A stretch of 64,000 nt of DNA from Mytilus californianus (taxonomy: Eukaryota > Mollusca > Bivalvia > Mytilida > Mytilidae), in NCBI RefSeq assembly GCF_021869535.1, contig NW_026262690.1, forward strand, positions 17,137,001-17,201,000, given 5' to 3'. Shown piece by piece: positions 21,370 through 32,489 of the stretch; positions within the stretch are counted from its first letter, which is position 1, and each line of letters opens with the position of its first letter. Made by a program: the position numbers and the translations under genes. The notes beneath the pieces were generated by a model. The model did not search any database and was not told the DNA's origin. It saw nothing but the letters and a program-made list of their open reading frames with translations.

Positions 21370-22640
21370 AATGTATTTTTCAATATATGGACATGAATAG
21401 TATTCTGGACAATGCTGAAAGTAAAGAAATGCTAGTACCGACGTTTATATTTCAATAAAAAAGACAGGAAATATATAAAAAAAAATGAAATCTAATCAAA
21501 AGATAAAATCCCTATCAACTCACCAATGCACTATTGATCCTATAAATAAAAAGTGTCCGTGTAATACATGTTCAAATAGGCAGCAAATCTTGAAGAAAAT
21601 CATTCAACTTATGTCACCAATTTTGGACGGTAAGCTGCGATTAGATCATACTGTGACACGTGCTTAATCCTGATCAACACTATCAGAGACATATAAAAAT
21701 CTATAAGCATAATTTTTTTTTTTAAATCCAAAATATATGCCTATATATATCTAATAACAAGACAAAATCCATTTTTTCATGACATTTCATTCACTGATGA
21801 AATAGGAAATTCATTCTTTTCATACATTTATATTGTTATTGAATTCATATATATTTAATTCATATATTTGGGAGCAAACGTACGATTTTTATTATTTTTT
21901 TAAAGGGGGAATGTGGGGGATGGAATGGCACATCCTGCATTTTTTCAACAACAGAAAACGGATCAAGCCTGTTTAATTTTAAATTTATTTTAACCCTCCC
22001 CCCCTTTCCTTTTCGATTTTCCCCAAATAAAAATCAAATGTTAGCTTGCTTTCCTCTGAAGTCTTTTTCATACATTACTTACTTGCGAAGTTGCATTTTA
22101 AAAAGTCACAACTGTGTAGTACGACATTCATCTTTTACTTCACATGTTTCTTTTTCTTATAAAATTATTAGATTCTTGAATTTCTTGAGAGAAAAAAACT
22201 CTCGGCTGAAGGAAAGTGAAAAAAACGTTTGTTTAAACTGTAACTTACATAAACTTTTATATGGCCATTTAAGTTTCTAATCTGTTTAATTTTGCTACTT
22301 CTGCTAAATGCAAAATGTACTACTTCTTTCTTGTAACGTCGTACAAGTCAGATACAAAACAAAGGTATCTGACTTGTATATCGCCTCGGACCTTCACCCG
22401 ACTACTCGTGCAGAAAAACTATCCGGCAACAGCTGTTACCGGCCTGTTTCTTTGTTACCTTTGTATTGTATCTAATACTTATTTAAATAATATCTGTACA
22501 TTTATAGCACAGATGAAAAAAATATATATATACAGACTAATAATAAACATAAAATATAAAATGACACAACTATCACGAATAAAAACTACAGAAGCCCGTG
22601 TGTGGCTTACATTAAATATATTCAAGATCACGAATTTGAA
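21370..22640. other. Unassigned stretch with weak open frames
   Basis: The frame 21,485-21,667 includes KKCPCNTCSNRQQILKKII, a cysteine-bearing stretch that could be an exon or transposon piece. I cannot assign it. The frames near 22,038 and 22,315 show no domain until the RT remnant begins near 22,650. Confidence 0.3.
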
Positions 22641-22649
22641 AAATCGTGT

Positions 22650-22860
22650 TGGTCAGAACATTGGTCATAAAATCTTTCTTTTTGTGAAGAACCACACCGA
22701 TTCAATCGACAATTATATCGGCAATGGTATCATCAAAATGCTGGACTTTTTAAAAGACAACATGTTTGTTCGGGATAATGAATTCATATTTTATTAGACG
22801 GTCGGTATTCCAGTGGGTACGAATTGCGCATTCTGAACTGTTTTTGTACTCAGAATAAAA
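22650..22860 (+). pseudogene. Reverse transcriptase fragment, family 2
   Basis: KNHTDSIDNYIGNGIIKMLD is followed by FLKDNMFV, then a stop, then TVGIPVGTNCAF near 22,796-22,834. This is the fingers-to-palm region with the GIPxGTNCA box of the family seen at 32,490 and 53,345. The downstream catalytic part is gone. The DNA shortly after is interrupted by the TIR element at 22,932. Confidence 0.72.
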
Positions 22861-23089
22861 AATCCATACAAAGTCTTCTCAAGTACAAATATAAACATAC
22901 TAGTAATGCAAAGTTCTTTAATATCAATATAAGAGGTCGGTCAACATAAAACGCATCCACAGTATCCGATACGTTGACGTAAACACATCTGGGAGAATAT
23001 GTTAAAAAATAACCACGATCGCGAGTATTACCCGATATACTATTTTCAAAGAATAACGAGAATCGATCTTTGTGGCCATAACTGATTTT

Positions 23090-23565
23090 GCTGAGTACAG
23101 ACTAAACTGTGCAGTTGGAAAAGTTTTAATACCTGGCATCCACTAGATATATAAAATTTAAGTGCATTTTGTGTTTCAGAAAGATAAAATCCTTTTTGGA
23201 TTTTGATGGGCATTTATTTTTCTTTCCTACTGTTGGTGTAAAAATAAATAAACACCTGAATTACATTTGATTCTGTCCATTCTGTTACATCCTTTGACTC
23301 ACCCATTGTTGTGAAGATATCTATTGTTCTTCTACTGTCCATGTCAATTAAGGAAAATAATGCAACTTCAGTTGTTACCTGAGAGGGACCATCTCAAAGA
23401 ATTTACCCAACTTAGTTTATTTTTACACCTTCTGCAGGAACAGAAAAAAATGCCCATCAAAATCCAAAAAATATTCTATCTTTCTAAAACACAAAATGTA
23501 TTTAACTTTTATATGTCTAGTGGATTTTTTAAATGGACAGGTTGGTCTGTACTCAGAGTAGTTTT
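23090..23565. repeat. Palindromic element P1
   Basis: GAGTACAGACTAAACTGTGC on the left matches the inverse of GGTTGGTCTGTACTC on the right. The arms extend about 160 bp, including AAATCCTTTTTGGATTTTGA against CATCAAAATCCAAAAAATAT. The centre is about 170 bp. An open frame at 23,324-23,575 follows from the palindrome and is not a gene. Confidence 0.8.
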
Positions 23566-23611
23566 TGAGAAGTAAATATAGCTATTTTTGTTCATTTGTT
23601 ATGATGAACCG

Positions 23612-24201
23612 TAAGGTTCATGTGGACCCTTTGGTTAAAATGGCTGCGTTTTCACCTCAAAATTTACTCTGAGTACAGACAAACCTGTGCATGAGGGCAA
23701 AGTTTTAAGGCATAGCATGCTCTAGATAACTAGAACTCAAATGCATTTAATAATTTAGAAAATTAAAAACTTAACTGGATTTTGCTTTGCACTTTTTTTT
23801 TTGTCCTTGCAGAAGATGATAAAATTAACAAACAGTTGAGTTTCACTTGAAATGGCCCATTCAGTGACATAGTGTAAATTTCCAATTATTGTCTGGTATA
23901 TATTGTTCCTCTATTGTCTATGTCAATCAATACAGTTCACTTCAATTATTACCAGTGGGGAAGTTCTCAAACCTCTTTCCCAACTTTATTTTTGGCACCT
24001 TTTGTAGGAACAAAAAAAGTACATTGCATCATCCAGTTAAGTTTTTAATTTTTTAAAACATAAAATGCATTTAAATTTGATTTATCTAGACCATGCTATG
24101 TCTGAAAACTTTAAATATCCAGATACAAAGGTTTGTCTGTACTCAGAGTAAATTTTGATGTAAAAGCAGTCAGTTTAGCCATAGGGTCCACATGAACCTT
24201 A
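23612..24201. mobile_element. Palindromic element P2, 590 bp
   Basis: It starts TAAGGTTCATGTGGACCC and ends in the exact inverse, GGGTCCACATGAACCTTA. Further inverted similarity includes CAAAATTTACTCTGAGTACA against GTACTCAGAGTAAATTTTG. Its core is a diverged relative of P1. TA tips suggest TA-target insertion. It is a non-coding foldback or MITE type. Confidence 0.85.
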
Positions 24202-25193
24202 ATAGAAAATATGGATTGTGTGGCAAATCAAGCTAAGACTGTATTATACAGACTTTCGTTATAAAATTTGAAACCTAGATTACTCAGTAGTTTATCCATG
24301 TTGTGGAAGCGTTTATTGTTTACAAAGAGTCCTAAACAACCTTTACAATCCAACAAAACCTCCTCCTGAGTCAATGAAGTCGAGCGCACCCTTGAAGTTG
24401 TAGTTGTTTTAACTAATATATTTATCTAAAAACTTTTATAATTAAACTTATTGCTAGCACTACATGCAGTAATCCCATATCTAAGTACAGAATTACCAAA
24501 TATAAGAGAACATAGAGAAAGGCTGTGGATTTTCTATAAAACTTCCGTATGTTTAATATTGAAACAATAAAAGGGTATATAATGCTTAAAACACTCCTAT
24601 AGGCCAGTTTAAAACGAAATTTCCTAAGCGCAATAATATCAACCCAGTAAAAATACTGTTTAAAAAAGATACGTGTCATATTGTATACATACCATTGGGA
24701 AACTCCGTGGAGAGCAATAATATCTATTGTTTCGTTGCAATTGATAGAAAATGGGGATTGTGTGGCAAATCAAGCCAGGATTTACCACTCATACGTACGA
24801 TATATGACATTGAAACAAACCAATAAACCACTATGGCCAGATATTGAAGTGAGGCATTCAGAAATTAGCTGATGCAAATAAATCAGTTGTGGCCACAAAG
24901 TTTGATCCCCGTCATTGTTTAAAATTTTCATCGAGTAAAACTCGCAATCGAAGTAATTATTCAAGCATATTCCCCCAGATGCGTATACGTCAATGTATCG
25001 GATACTTTGGATACGTTTTAAATTGACCGACCTCTAATATAAAGTATACTAATGGTGTCTGTACTAACTAGTAAATCAATAACAACATTTAGTGCGTGAT
25101 TACATCTCAGATACCACGGTGAACTTGATATTTAGGATACAACCGAAACTTGAAATTCTGCAACATATCTTTAAATTAATATTGTGGTAATTG

Positions 25194-25400
25194 TTACATA
25201 CAGTATTGTACTAAATTATAATCTTCTATTACTCCGACTGTCTGGTCATTATATTTTTCAATTACGTAACGAACTGTATCATACGATTCAGTGGTACCAT
25301 TTTTTGGACCATACATTGCAATTATTGGAGTATCATTGTTATCTTTAAATTCGATTTTTATTCGTACAAAGTTCCTATTTTTGATTATTTTTACGTACAA
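25194..25400 (-). pseudogene. Possible LINE endonuclease fragment
   Basis: The minus-strand frame reads IAMYGPKNGTTESYDTVRYV, then QTVGVIEDYNLVQ. This resembles the YGPN...F...I......GDFNLV pattern of the APE-like endonuclease of LINEs. The glycine-aspartate of the GDFN box appears as ED, so it would be inactive. The match is short and the call tentative. Confidence 0.42.
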
Positions 25401-25439
25401 AATTATTTACTACAGAATTCGAAATTATGTTTTCATAAA

Positions 25440-26119
25440 ATGGCTACTCCTCGTTTGTTTGAGGAAATAATAAAGATTCACTGCGATTCTTGACAAATTG
25501 CTGATCTTTAAAAGTGCAAATCTTGAAGACAGTAGACAATCAAACACATATCTTCACTATCAATTCAATTGAGTTCAGTCCTGTTGAGTTTAAGTAGTTG
25601 CATGCGGAAATCCGAATAAAATAACTTTTCATTTATAGTACATGTTCGAAATATATAATTTAAGGAAATGTGATTAGAAAATATCATGATTGAAACATGT
25701 TCCACGCACCAGCATGCCAATAAGGAATGAAGACTTGATATACTATACATTCTGTAATATTATCTAGTTTTTGTCAATGTTGATATTGATAAAAATCATC
25801 CTGTTATGAGCTTCTTTACTAATATTTACCAATAATATAAACTACAAAACAATAAATCACGGAAAGGGAAAGGCCTGAACAAAGTATTGTTTAACAACAC
25901 TATAAACCTAAAACTCATTATATATAAAACATGTTATATGAACTCATACCATTACCTGAACATATCACTGCATTTTAGATTACAAATTTGAGAAATACTA
26001 GAAGTAACCTACCAGGGGAAAATAAATAGAGTCGTTCTTTTTATTTTCTTATTTCAATTTAAATAAAATTGGCAGTACACGAAGATTATTCTTATTATTC
26101 AAACATCTCTAATGGTAAA
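25440..26119. other. Unassigned AT-rich stretch
   Basis: I see no gene or repeat that I can name. Confidence 0.45.
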
Positions 26120-26206
26120 TAATGTGCATCCGGCTGTTTTCTGCTCTTTGATCGGGTTGTTGTCTCTTTGACACATTCCCCATTTCCATTCTCAATTTTA
26201 TTTTTA
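26120..26206 (+). repeat. Retroposon 3' end, family D
   Basis: GGCTGTTTTCTGCTCTTTGA, TCGGGTTGTTGTCTCTTTGA and CACATTCCCCATTTCCATTC make up a 3' end that I recognise as widespread in mussels. Only the last 85 bp or so are present, as expected for a 5'-truncated copy. Confidence 0.65.
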
Positions 26207-26678
26207 AATATACTTTATACCTTTTTGTTTTTTATTTCAAATTAAAACAAATTTCCAAAAGAACAACAAACCTATCATAGTATGGTTGTGTAAACTTAAT
26301 TTTAAAAGGTCCTATAATTAATCAGGAGCATTCCTTACTAATAGGAATAATCACTAAAACTTACATTGCTGCTAAGCTTAAGTCCTGTTTTCAGATGTTG
26401 TTTCCCACTACATGAGGGGTTAATCAAGAACAAATAATAGAAGGCTCAACTGTATAAGTAGAAAAATAGAGACTTTCTTAAGCATTATAATTTAGAATTA
26501 AACTATATATTGAAAGAATCCAGTTGTTCCTGTGAATGACGTTAAACACCACAATCAGTCAGTCTTGGTATGTGTTACACTTCCTCAAACCATTTTCTCT
26601 CCTTTCTCCCACTTATTCATCAAGGTGGTCTTTTTTCTTTTCCATTTTTATATAGTAGATATTTTTTTACCCGTCTGT

Positions 26679-26715
26679 CAGTCAGTCCACCTGTCTGTCT
26701 GTCCGTCCGTCAGAA
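26679..26715 (+). repeat. Short CTGT/CCGT microsatellite
   Basis: Tandem CTGT and CCGT tetranucleotides lie within a pyrimidine-rich stretch. An open frame over it is an artefact. Confidence 0.8.
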
Positions 26716-26759
26716 TCTTACTTGGATATATGGTCCATGGGATTAACATATATGATGTT

Positions 26760-28500
26760 AAGTAATTAAAACGGTGCAGGTTGTTTTATGGTGTTAGATT
26801 ACGCATTATTTACATAAAGTTAAAAGAATAAGAGAAGTATCTTCAGAAAATAACACATTAAAGATAAAAACTGATATGTTTTGCCCTAAGAGATCTACAG
26901 TATTTTTTGTGGTAGAATGATATTTGTGAAAAAAAACAAATGAGAGACAAATTTGAACTTCATGAATAATGAAAAAAATGTAAGTGAAATGGATAATTGA
27001 TATGAAATAAAACTAGTATTAAAGTAAAATGGAATTTTTTGTCATAAACTCTGGTGAGGTTTACCAACAGAGATTGCGATAATATCAATAAGAAAATAAA
27101 TAGTTTTTACGAGTTAAAAATGTCAGAGTCTTTATAATGTGTTTTGTGCATAAATAAGCATAAAACATGTGAATGGTTTTATTAATTGTAAGATGTAAGT
27201 TAAGTTTCAAAACGAATTAGAATAAATAAAATCTCCACATATACATTTAGCCATATTGAAATGTATAAAAAGGAAAGGCAGAAGGTTGCTGAAGTTTTAA
27301 AGCAAATTAAAAAAATATATTTATATAAAAAAAAAAAAGAAAGGAAAGATTATGATGAGGAAATTATATACTATTCATGGAAAAGTGTAATAGATTAAGG
27401 AGAAAGACATTTATTTTCGCAACAGAATGTTGATGTAAATAGTGAAATATAGAGTCATGAGTAAAATGCAAGAGACATGGTTAAATTCTGATTAATGGAT
27501 TCTGAAGTTTAAGATTAAATTTCTTTTTAAAGTGTAAAAACTTAGTAATAAGAAACGAAAAGTTTAAGAAGTACAAGTATTACAATTTGTAACAAAGTAA
27601 CACATATAATTTTTAGTATTTTGTTTTATAGGTATCATATAGCTGTAGGGTTACATAAAATGATTGAATTAACTTATTTGATCGTAAATTTATAAATATA
27701 TATCTGAAGTCTTGTGTAAATAAACATATCTTGTTTCTATTATGTAGAATTCTCAAAATTGTAGAAGTTGTATAGAAATGTTTTTTCTTTTTATTTTAAC
27801 CAGATAATTCTGTACTAAACAGAACGTATTGATTCATACATAGACAATGTTTTACTAAATTTTGCTAGACTTGAAATACCAGTGAACTAAAGGCGATTTA
27901 ACAAACAACGATACCCTTATTGATACTGTTAATTTATTAAGAATATATCTTGGTTAGCCAAAAAGAAAGGTGTAAGTTCAGGGTCTAATGCCACGAACGA
28001 TGAGTACAAAATGGCGTCAACTCAATTGGTTGTGACAGATGTTACTGCTTCCAGAGAGATGTCTCCATCTGCGCCATTGATCAAGGATGAAACTAAACCA
28101 ATGCTAATAGTTTCTTGAGAAAGATGTACGCAGAGCTATATACGTCAACATCTAAGTAATGGGGCTAAATTGTAACTTTACAACGTTAATGACCAGATTC
28201 ACTAGCAGATGGTGAACCGTGTAAATAATTTAGAGAAATAATATCAACTGTGTAAATAGAATGGACTGACGCTTGTATAAAGAATTGCGCACTTTCCAGA
28301 AGTTGGTAAACAATATACTATGATGGTGACGGAAAATATTATGAACTATAATATATATGCAGATATTGAACTTTCAAAATTTTATGAAATATATATATGT
28401 GATGCTTGTGACGGAAAACTTAACAAGGAACTTCAGGAATTATAAACGCATAAATGAAGGATGAATAATTGTTTTAACCGAACTTTCGTTCTTATTGGCA
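26760..28500. other. Unassigned AT-rich stretch
   Basis: No gene is recognised. ATGGCGTCAACTCAATTGGT near 28,009 opens a short, better-than-average coding-like stretch that stops after about 30 codons. It could be the start of a retroelement gag or a host exon, but nothing confirms this. Confidence 0.35.
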
Positions 28501-28559
28501 TGGAAGGAAATATGTTACACAATTGGAGAGAGAACAATATTTAACAAGGTGTATCTAAC

Positions 28560-29010
28560 ATAATTGATACAAGTACATGTTCCTTGCAGACATTTATCGT
28601 ATGTATTCTGCAGACGTTAATTACATTGTGCAGTTGTTAATAGCATTGTCCACAGCCATACCTAGTACATGTATTATGTAATAGCTAGACTACTCTATAA
28701 ACTACCGACAGTTATGGGATATTGTTGAAAGCTGATTGATGGCCCTCTGAACTATTATATAAGATCCGGCTTCGGACTAGAACAGCAGATTCCGCCAAGG
28801 TCTCCCTCCTCGTGGGTAGGCTGGAATATATTCACTAACCATCCGAATTTGCTCAATCAGGACTGAATAATTACACCACTATACATCACGTGTCCGTGTG
28901 ACGATTTATTGATCTTTCGAACAATTTAACTTTGGAGATAATTTGTGAACATTCGAATATTTGAACTTTAGAAACAATCTTGACTTTGTAATTACATAAT
29001 AAATATTTAT
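28560..29010 (+). mobile_element. Possible solo LTR
   Basis: The segment has a TATA-like TATTATATAAGATCCGG at about 28,753. A relatively GC-rich block follows (AGGTCTCCCTCCTCGTGGGT), then an AATAAA-type signal near 29,000. This order suits an LTR with promoter and poly(A) signal. I could not fix its ends or a target duplication, and no internal LTR-element gene is in the window. Confidence 0.3.
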
Positions 29011-29274
29011 TATCCATTTATTGACTTCGTTGATGTAATTAAAGATAGATCCATATTGATAGTGAAGTCACTATAACTATGGTCAAGGTCATAGGTACTT
29101 AAAATAGATTTGTGCATACATTAATGAAAGAGAAAACAATTATACCTTAGGGTATTCAGAAAAAGATATGCCATTAGGATAATCAATTAAGGATTTTCTC
29201 TTTTTGATAATGGACCTGGGGTATATATGTGTGCATGCTCACTGAAGTTTCTTACAAAATGAAGATAACACTAA

Positions 29275-29430
29275 ATAATTCTATGCATCCGAAGTTCTTT
29301 TCTTGGTGTACCTTCATCAGGAACGCTTAAAACTGAATATATGAAAGCCATGGGTAAAAAAACCAAAACAGTTGAAGAGCCATATGACCAAAACCATGGA
29401 AGGTCAACTTTGCCTAATGGAGTTGAAATC
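29275..29430 (+). repeat. Mussel interspersed repeat, family E
   Basis: TACCTTCATCAGGAACGCTT, AAAACTGAATATATGAAAGCC and GACCAAAACCATGGAAGG resemble a dispersed mussel repeat. A related piece is at 45,595-45,645. The open frame at 29,341-29,550 overlaps it and is not supported as a gene. Confidence 0.5.
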
Positions 29431-29549
29431 TTAGTTTTTTTAGAATTGAATTTGTTGTTGCTCTCATTTCTTTCCTTGTTTGGAACCTTTTTATACCCTT
29501 ACATTTCTGAATCGGGCGCTGTATATAGTGCGTTTATAGTGCGTTTATA

Positions 29550-30390
29550 GTTCGTCCGTCTGGCCTACTTTTTGTGTCCACGGCAGCTCCCGATATTCTA
29601 AAGAGATTCTTAAGAATCTTTGAAAGAATCTTACTAGCATTATTGTCCTTTACACCTTGTTTTTTTCTTCATCCGAATGCATTGTTTGGCTTTCCTTGAA
29701 ATGACATGGACTTTAACGTATTTTTCAACTACAGTAAACATTTGTGCACATATCCGCTTCTTCTTTTAAATCCCTCATCAGAATTTAATGAAACTTTCTC
29801 TCAGAATATCTACTTTGTGGATTACAGAACGTTAATTATGTATTTAACATAAACTGGTTTTCTTTGTTTTAAAGGTTGAATATGTCCTACATATATTTTA
29901 TGAAACCTTATACGTGACGATCGAATTGCTGTTATTGAGACATTTGACTATATTTTATTGAAAACGAGAGAACGATCAATATGATTACTTGATTTACTTG
30001 TTAATAAGTGCATTCCTAACATCATTGTGGGAAACATATTGCCTTTCGTATGAACAATACGTGAAACATAAAATATTACCAAAGAAGTAATGTAAACAAT
30101 AGAAAATGTAACTTAATTCATTCATCTATCATTCCAATAGACAACATTCGTAGTATCTGTGTTATCGATTGCCTCTGCCGTTCCGATACGAGGGAAAAGG
30201 ATGTGAACCAGTTTAAATTTCATACTGAAACTACAAATAAATTAAATTTAATTTAATAGGAATACGTCAAATATAAGCTAGACAAAAGCCAGAAATGAAC
30301 TAAAATGCATTAAAAATAATAACGTCTAAGCATGTGACAACTTTATGACCAAAAGGCATTACATCGACTACCGAGAGCTACATTTTTATG
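29550..30390. other. Unassigned AT-rich stretch
   Basis: No gene or nameable repeat is seen. Confidence 0.45.
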
Positions 30391-30391
30391 C

Positions 30392-30540
30392 AGCCTAGGT
30401 GGTCGAGTGCTATAGGGCGCTGGAAACGGTGCAGGCTGTGTTGCAACGATGTCACAGAAGCAAGGGTTCGAATTTAGCTGAGGGAAGAACACAAATTTGG
30501 TAACGCAAATTTGAAGATCTAACATTGTTGAGCTAAATTT
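30392..30540 (+). mobile_element. tRNA-derived SINE, diverged copy
   Basis: CCTAGGTGGTCGAGTGCTAT is the A-box side. AGGGTTCGAATTT is the B box of an RNA polymerase III promoter. These precede GAGGGAAGAACACAAATTTG, the start of the SINE body. It meets the minus-strand copy tail to tail. Confidence 0.7.
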
Positions 30541-30559
30541 GAGACAGTTATCTATATAT

Positions 30560-30735
30560 ATTTATATATACAACTCGTCTATACATCTGCCCAACAATGT
30601 AAGATCTGTGAATTTGTTTTCGCAATTTTTTTGTTCTTCCCTCGCCGGGATTCGAACTCATGCTACTGAGATATCGTGACACCAAATCGCCTGCACTGTA
30701 TCTGACGCGCTAGACCACACAACCAACTAGGCTTC
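30560..30735 (-). mobile_element. tRNA-derived SINE, copy 2
   Basis: The minus strand reads GTGTGGTCTAGCGCGTCAGA (A box) and GAGTTCGAATCCCGGCGAGG (B box). The two boxes are spaced as in a tRNA gene, and the shared body follows. The family resembles tRNA-headed SINEs known from bivalves. It is truncated in the body. Confidence 0.8.
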
Positions 30736-30884
30736 ACTATAATAAAGCTTTCGGTGGCCGGGTGTTACCTTTCCTCGTCAGTTTTAATCTAGCGTCGTAA
30801 TACAGTACATAATATATAAGGCATGAAGATGGAATTGTTACAGATCAGCTGAAATATCTATTGTAAAGGATCCTACAAATTAAT

Positions 30885-31165
30885 GCAAGATACAGTCACA
30901 GAAATAATTATATTTATAAGTACGTCTGAACCAGTGACAATTCTGCAACAGATTTATCGGATCACCAGCAGTGATGGTGATACATGGCTGTGTACATTCT
31001 GTAAATACAACTCGTCTAAACATCAGCCCAACAATGTTAAAACTGTAAATTTGCTTTCGCAAATATTTTGTTCTTCCCTCGCCGGGATTTGAACTCATGC
31101 TACTGAAATATCGTGACACCAAATCGCCTGCACTGTATCCGACGCGCTAGACCACACACGCTAGA
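30885..31165 (-). mobile_element. tRNA-derived SINE, longest copy
   Basis: The head GTGTGGTCTAGCGCGTCGGA ends near 31,160. The B box reads GAGTTCAAATCCC. The body continues to about 30,885, through ATGTTTAGACGAGTTGTATT, CATGTATCACCATCACTGCT and TCTGTGACTGTATCTTGCAT. About 280 bp are recognisable, enough to define head, body and 3' part. Two open frames on opposite strands cover it and are not genes. Confidence 0.8.
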
Positions 31166-31255
31166 TTAAAATTGACGAGGAAAGGTAGCACCTGGCCACC
31201 GAAAGCTTTATTATAGTGAAGCCTAGGTGGTCGTGTGGTCTAGCGCGTCGGTATG
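31140..31255 (+). repeat. Inverted copy of a SINE head with its flank
   Basis: The stretch from CGCTAGATTAAAATTGACG through ACCGAAAGCTTTATTATAG to GGTCTAGCGCG is the inverse of 30,690-30,795. A second SINE head plus about 75 bp of the same flanking DNA is therefore repeated in opposite orientation. Confidence 0.8.
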
Positions 31256-31259
31256 CATT

Positions 31260-32200
31260 TATGGGGTAGGAATAAGTTATTTTATTGCGTCGTTCCTGGT
31301 GGCTTAGTTTACCCCTTTTCTGGGCCAAGCTGTTGTGTTACATAATGCATTATTATCTTGTTGTACAAATGTATCTATATGATGTATTTTGATATGAGAA
31401 ATATTTTTAGTTTTGCAATTTACTTCGTGTTACTACATACATTTATACATTGCCCAATATAATGTCAATTAGAGCTTCTCGATGAATTCAGACAGTCACA
31501 TGTTAAACATCTAATAGTTTGTTTCGATTGTAGGATGAAAGCATAAAGGCAAGTTATTTTAATAACTAATTTTATGCAGACGATGGAAATCATTGGCTTT
31601 AATCCCTTTTAACTTTTGCCTATCTCGTTTAGGGGCCCCTGCACTAGATGTATTGAATACGTGAGCATTTGTTAGTTTCTACACAACACATTACAATTTT
31701 ACACATTCTTGCTAATCAACACGATCGATAATTACCATAACAAGATTTTATTTTGGACTTTACAAATCTTCCCTTCCGCCATCCCCCTTTTCGACTCCTA
31801 TTATATTAAATTTGATAGATGTTTTTATATATATTGGGTGACTTAATTTGGTTAATTATGCCAGATTTGGCTTGAAAACATCTCTATTTCTGACAATTTA
31901 TGTCGTTTCGGCTACAGTTAATATTTATTTTTCTTTAAATCTGCTTATTTGACCCCTTTTCTAGGCCAAGCTATTGTATCATTAGCTAGAACTGAGGGCA
32001 GAGATCTCATTGTAACATGGCTACTGAATATTGTAAAACTATCACTTTTTTTTTTTTTTTTCTAATTCTGTTTTATGTTTACTGTTTATTTAAATTTGTA
32101 TTGCCACAAACATACTGTAAATGTTTATTGACAATAACATTGATTTGATCTATATTATTATCGTTTTTATGTTATTTCATTCTTTAGTATCTTGTTGTAA
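31260..32200. other. Unassigned stretch with a weak direct repeat
   Basis: CCCCTTTTCTGGGCCAAGCT near 31,312 and CCCCTTTTCTAGGCCAAGCT near 31,954 are related, suggesting two fragments of an old repeat. There is a long T run at 32,047-32,062. No gene is seen. Confidence 0.45.
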
Positions 32201-32204
32201 AAAT

Positions 32205-32285
32205 GTGTATATAAATAAAAGCAACAGTAGTATACCGCTGTTCGAAACTCATAAATCGATAGAGATAAAAACAAATCCGGGTTAT
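32205..32285 (+). repeat. Mussel interspersed repeat, family B, short copy
   Basis: AGCAACAGTAGTATACCGCT and AACTCATAAATCGATAGAGA match the longer copies at 40,610 and 48,525. A short TA microsatellite follows. Confidence 0.75.
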
Positions 32286-32489
32286 ATATATATATATTGT
32301 GTATTTATATCCTCCATTGAAAATATGTTGTTGTCCCAGCTGATCAAGCTCCAAATAACATAGTATTTGTGTGTAAATCACATTTACACAAATTACTTGA
32401 TAACGAAATAATGTATTGACAATTCACTTTGAAACTCAACATATACCCAATCGACACTTACCAAAGAGGAAATCCTGAATATTCAGAGG

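Larger units (their letters stand above)
22932..25035. mobile_element. TIR element of 2,104 bp with 6-bp target duplication
   Basis: It begins AGAGGTCGGTCAACATAAAA and ends in the inverse, TTTTAAATTGACCGACCTCT. Inverted similarity runs about 75-80 bp, including CAGTATCCGATACGTTGACG on the left and CGTCAATGTATCGGATACTT on the right. AATATA flanks it exactly on both sides (22,926-22,931 and 25,036-25,041). It contains two related palindromic elements and no recognised transposase. The superfamily is not assigned. Confidence 0.85.

Noticed and set aside
22315..22797. 160-codon frame as a novel membrane protein
   Set aside because: The C-terminal third matches the RT family, and the N-terminal part is low-complexity with no motif. 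It is a chance extension of a pseudogene.
25194..25400. Host enzyme of the exonuclease-endonuclease-phosphatase family
   Set aside because: The fragment is too short, its GDFN box is altered, and the context is repetitive. A LINE endonuclease remnant is more likely.
30560..31165. Functional tRNA genes
   Set aside because: A and B boxes are present, but the cloverleaf does not close and a SINE body follows. These are tRNA-derived SINE heads.
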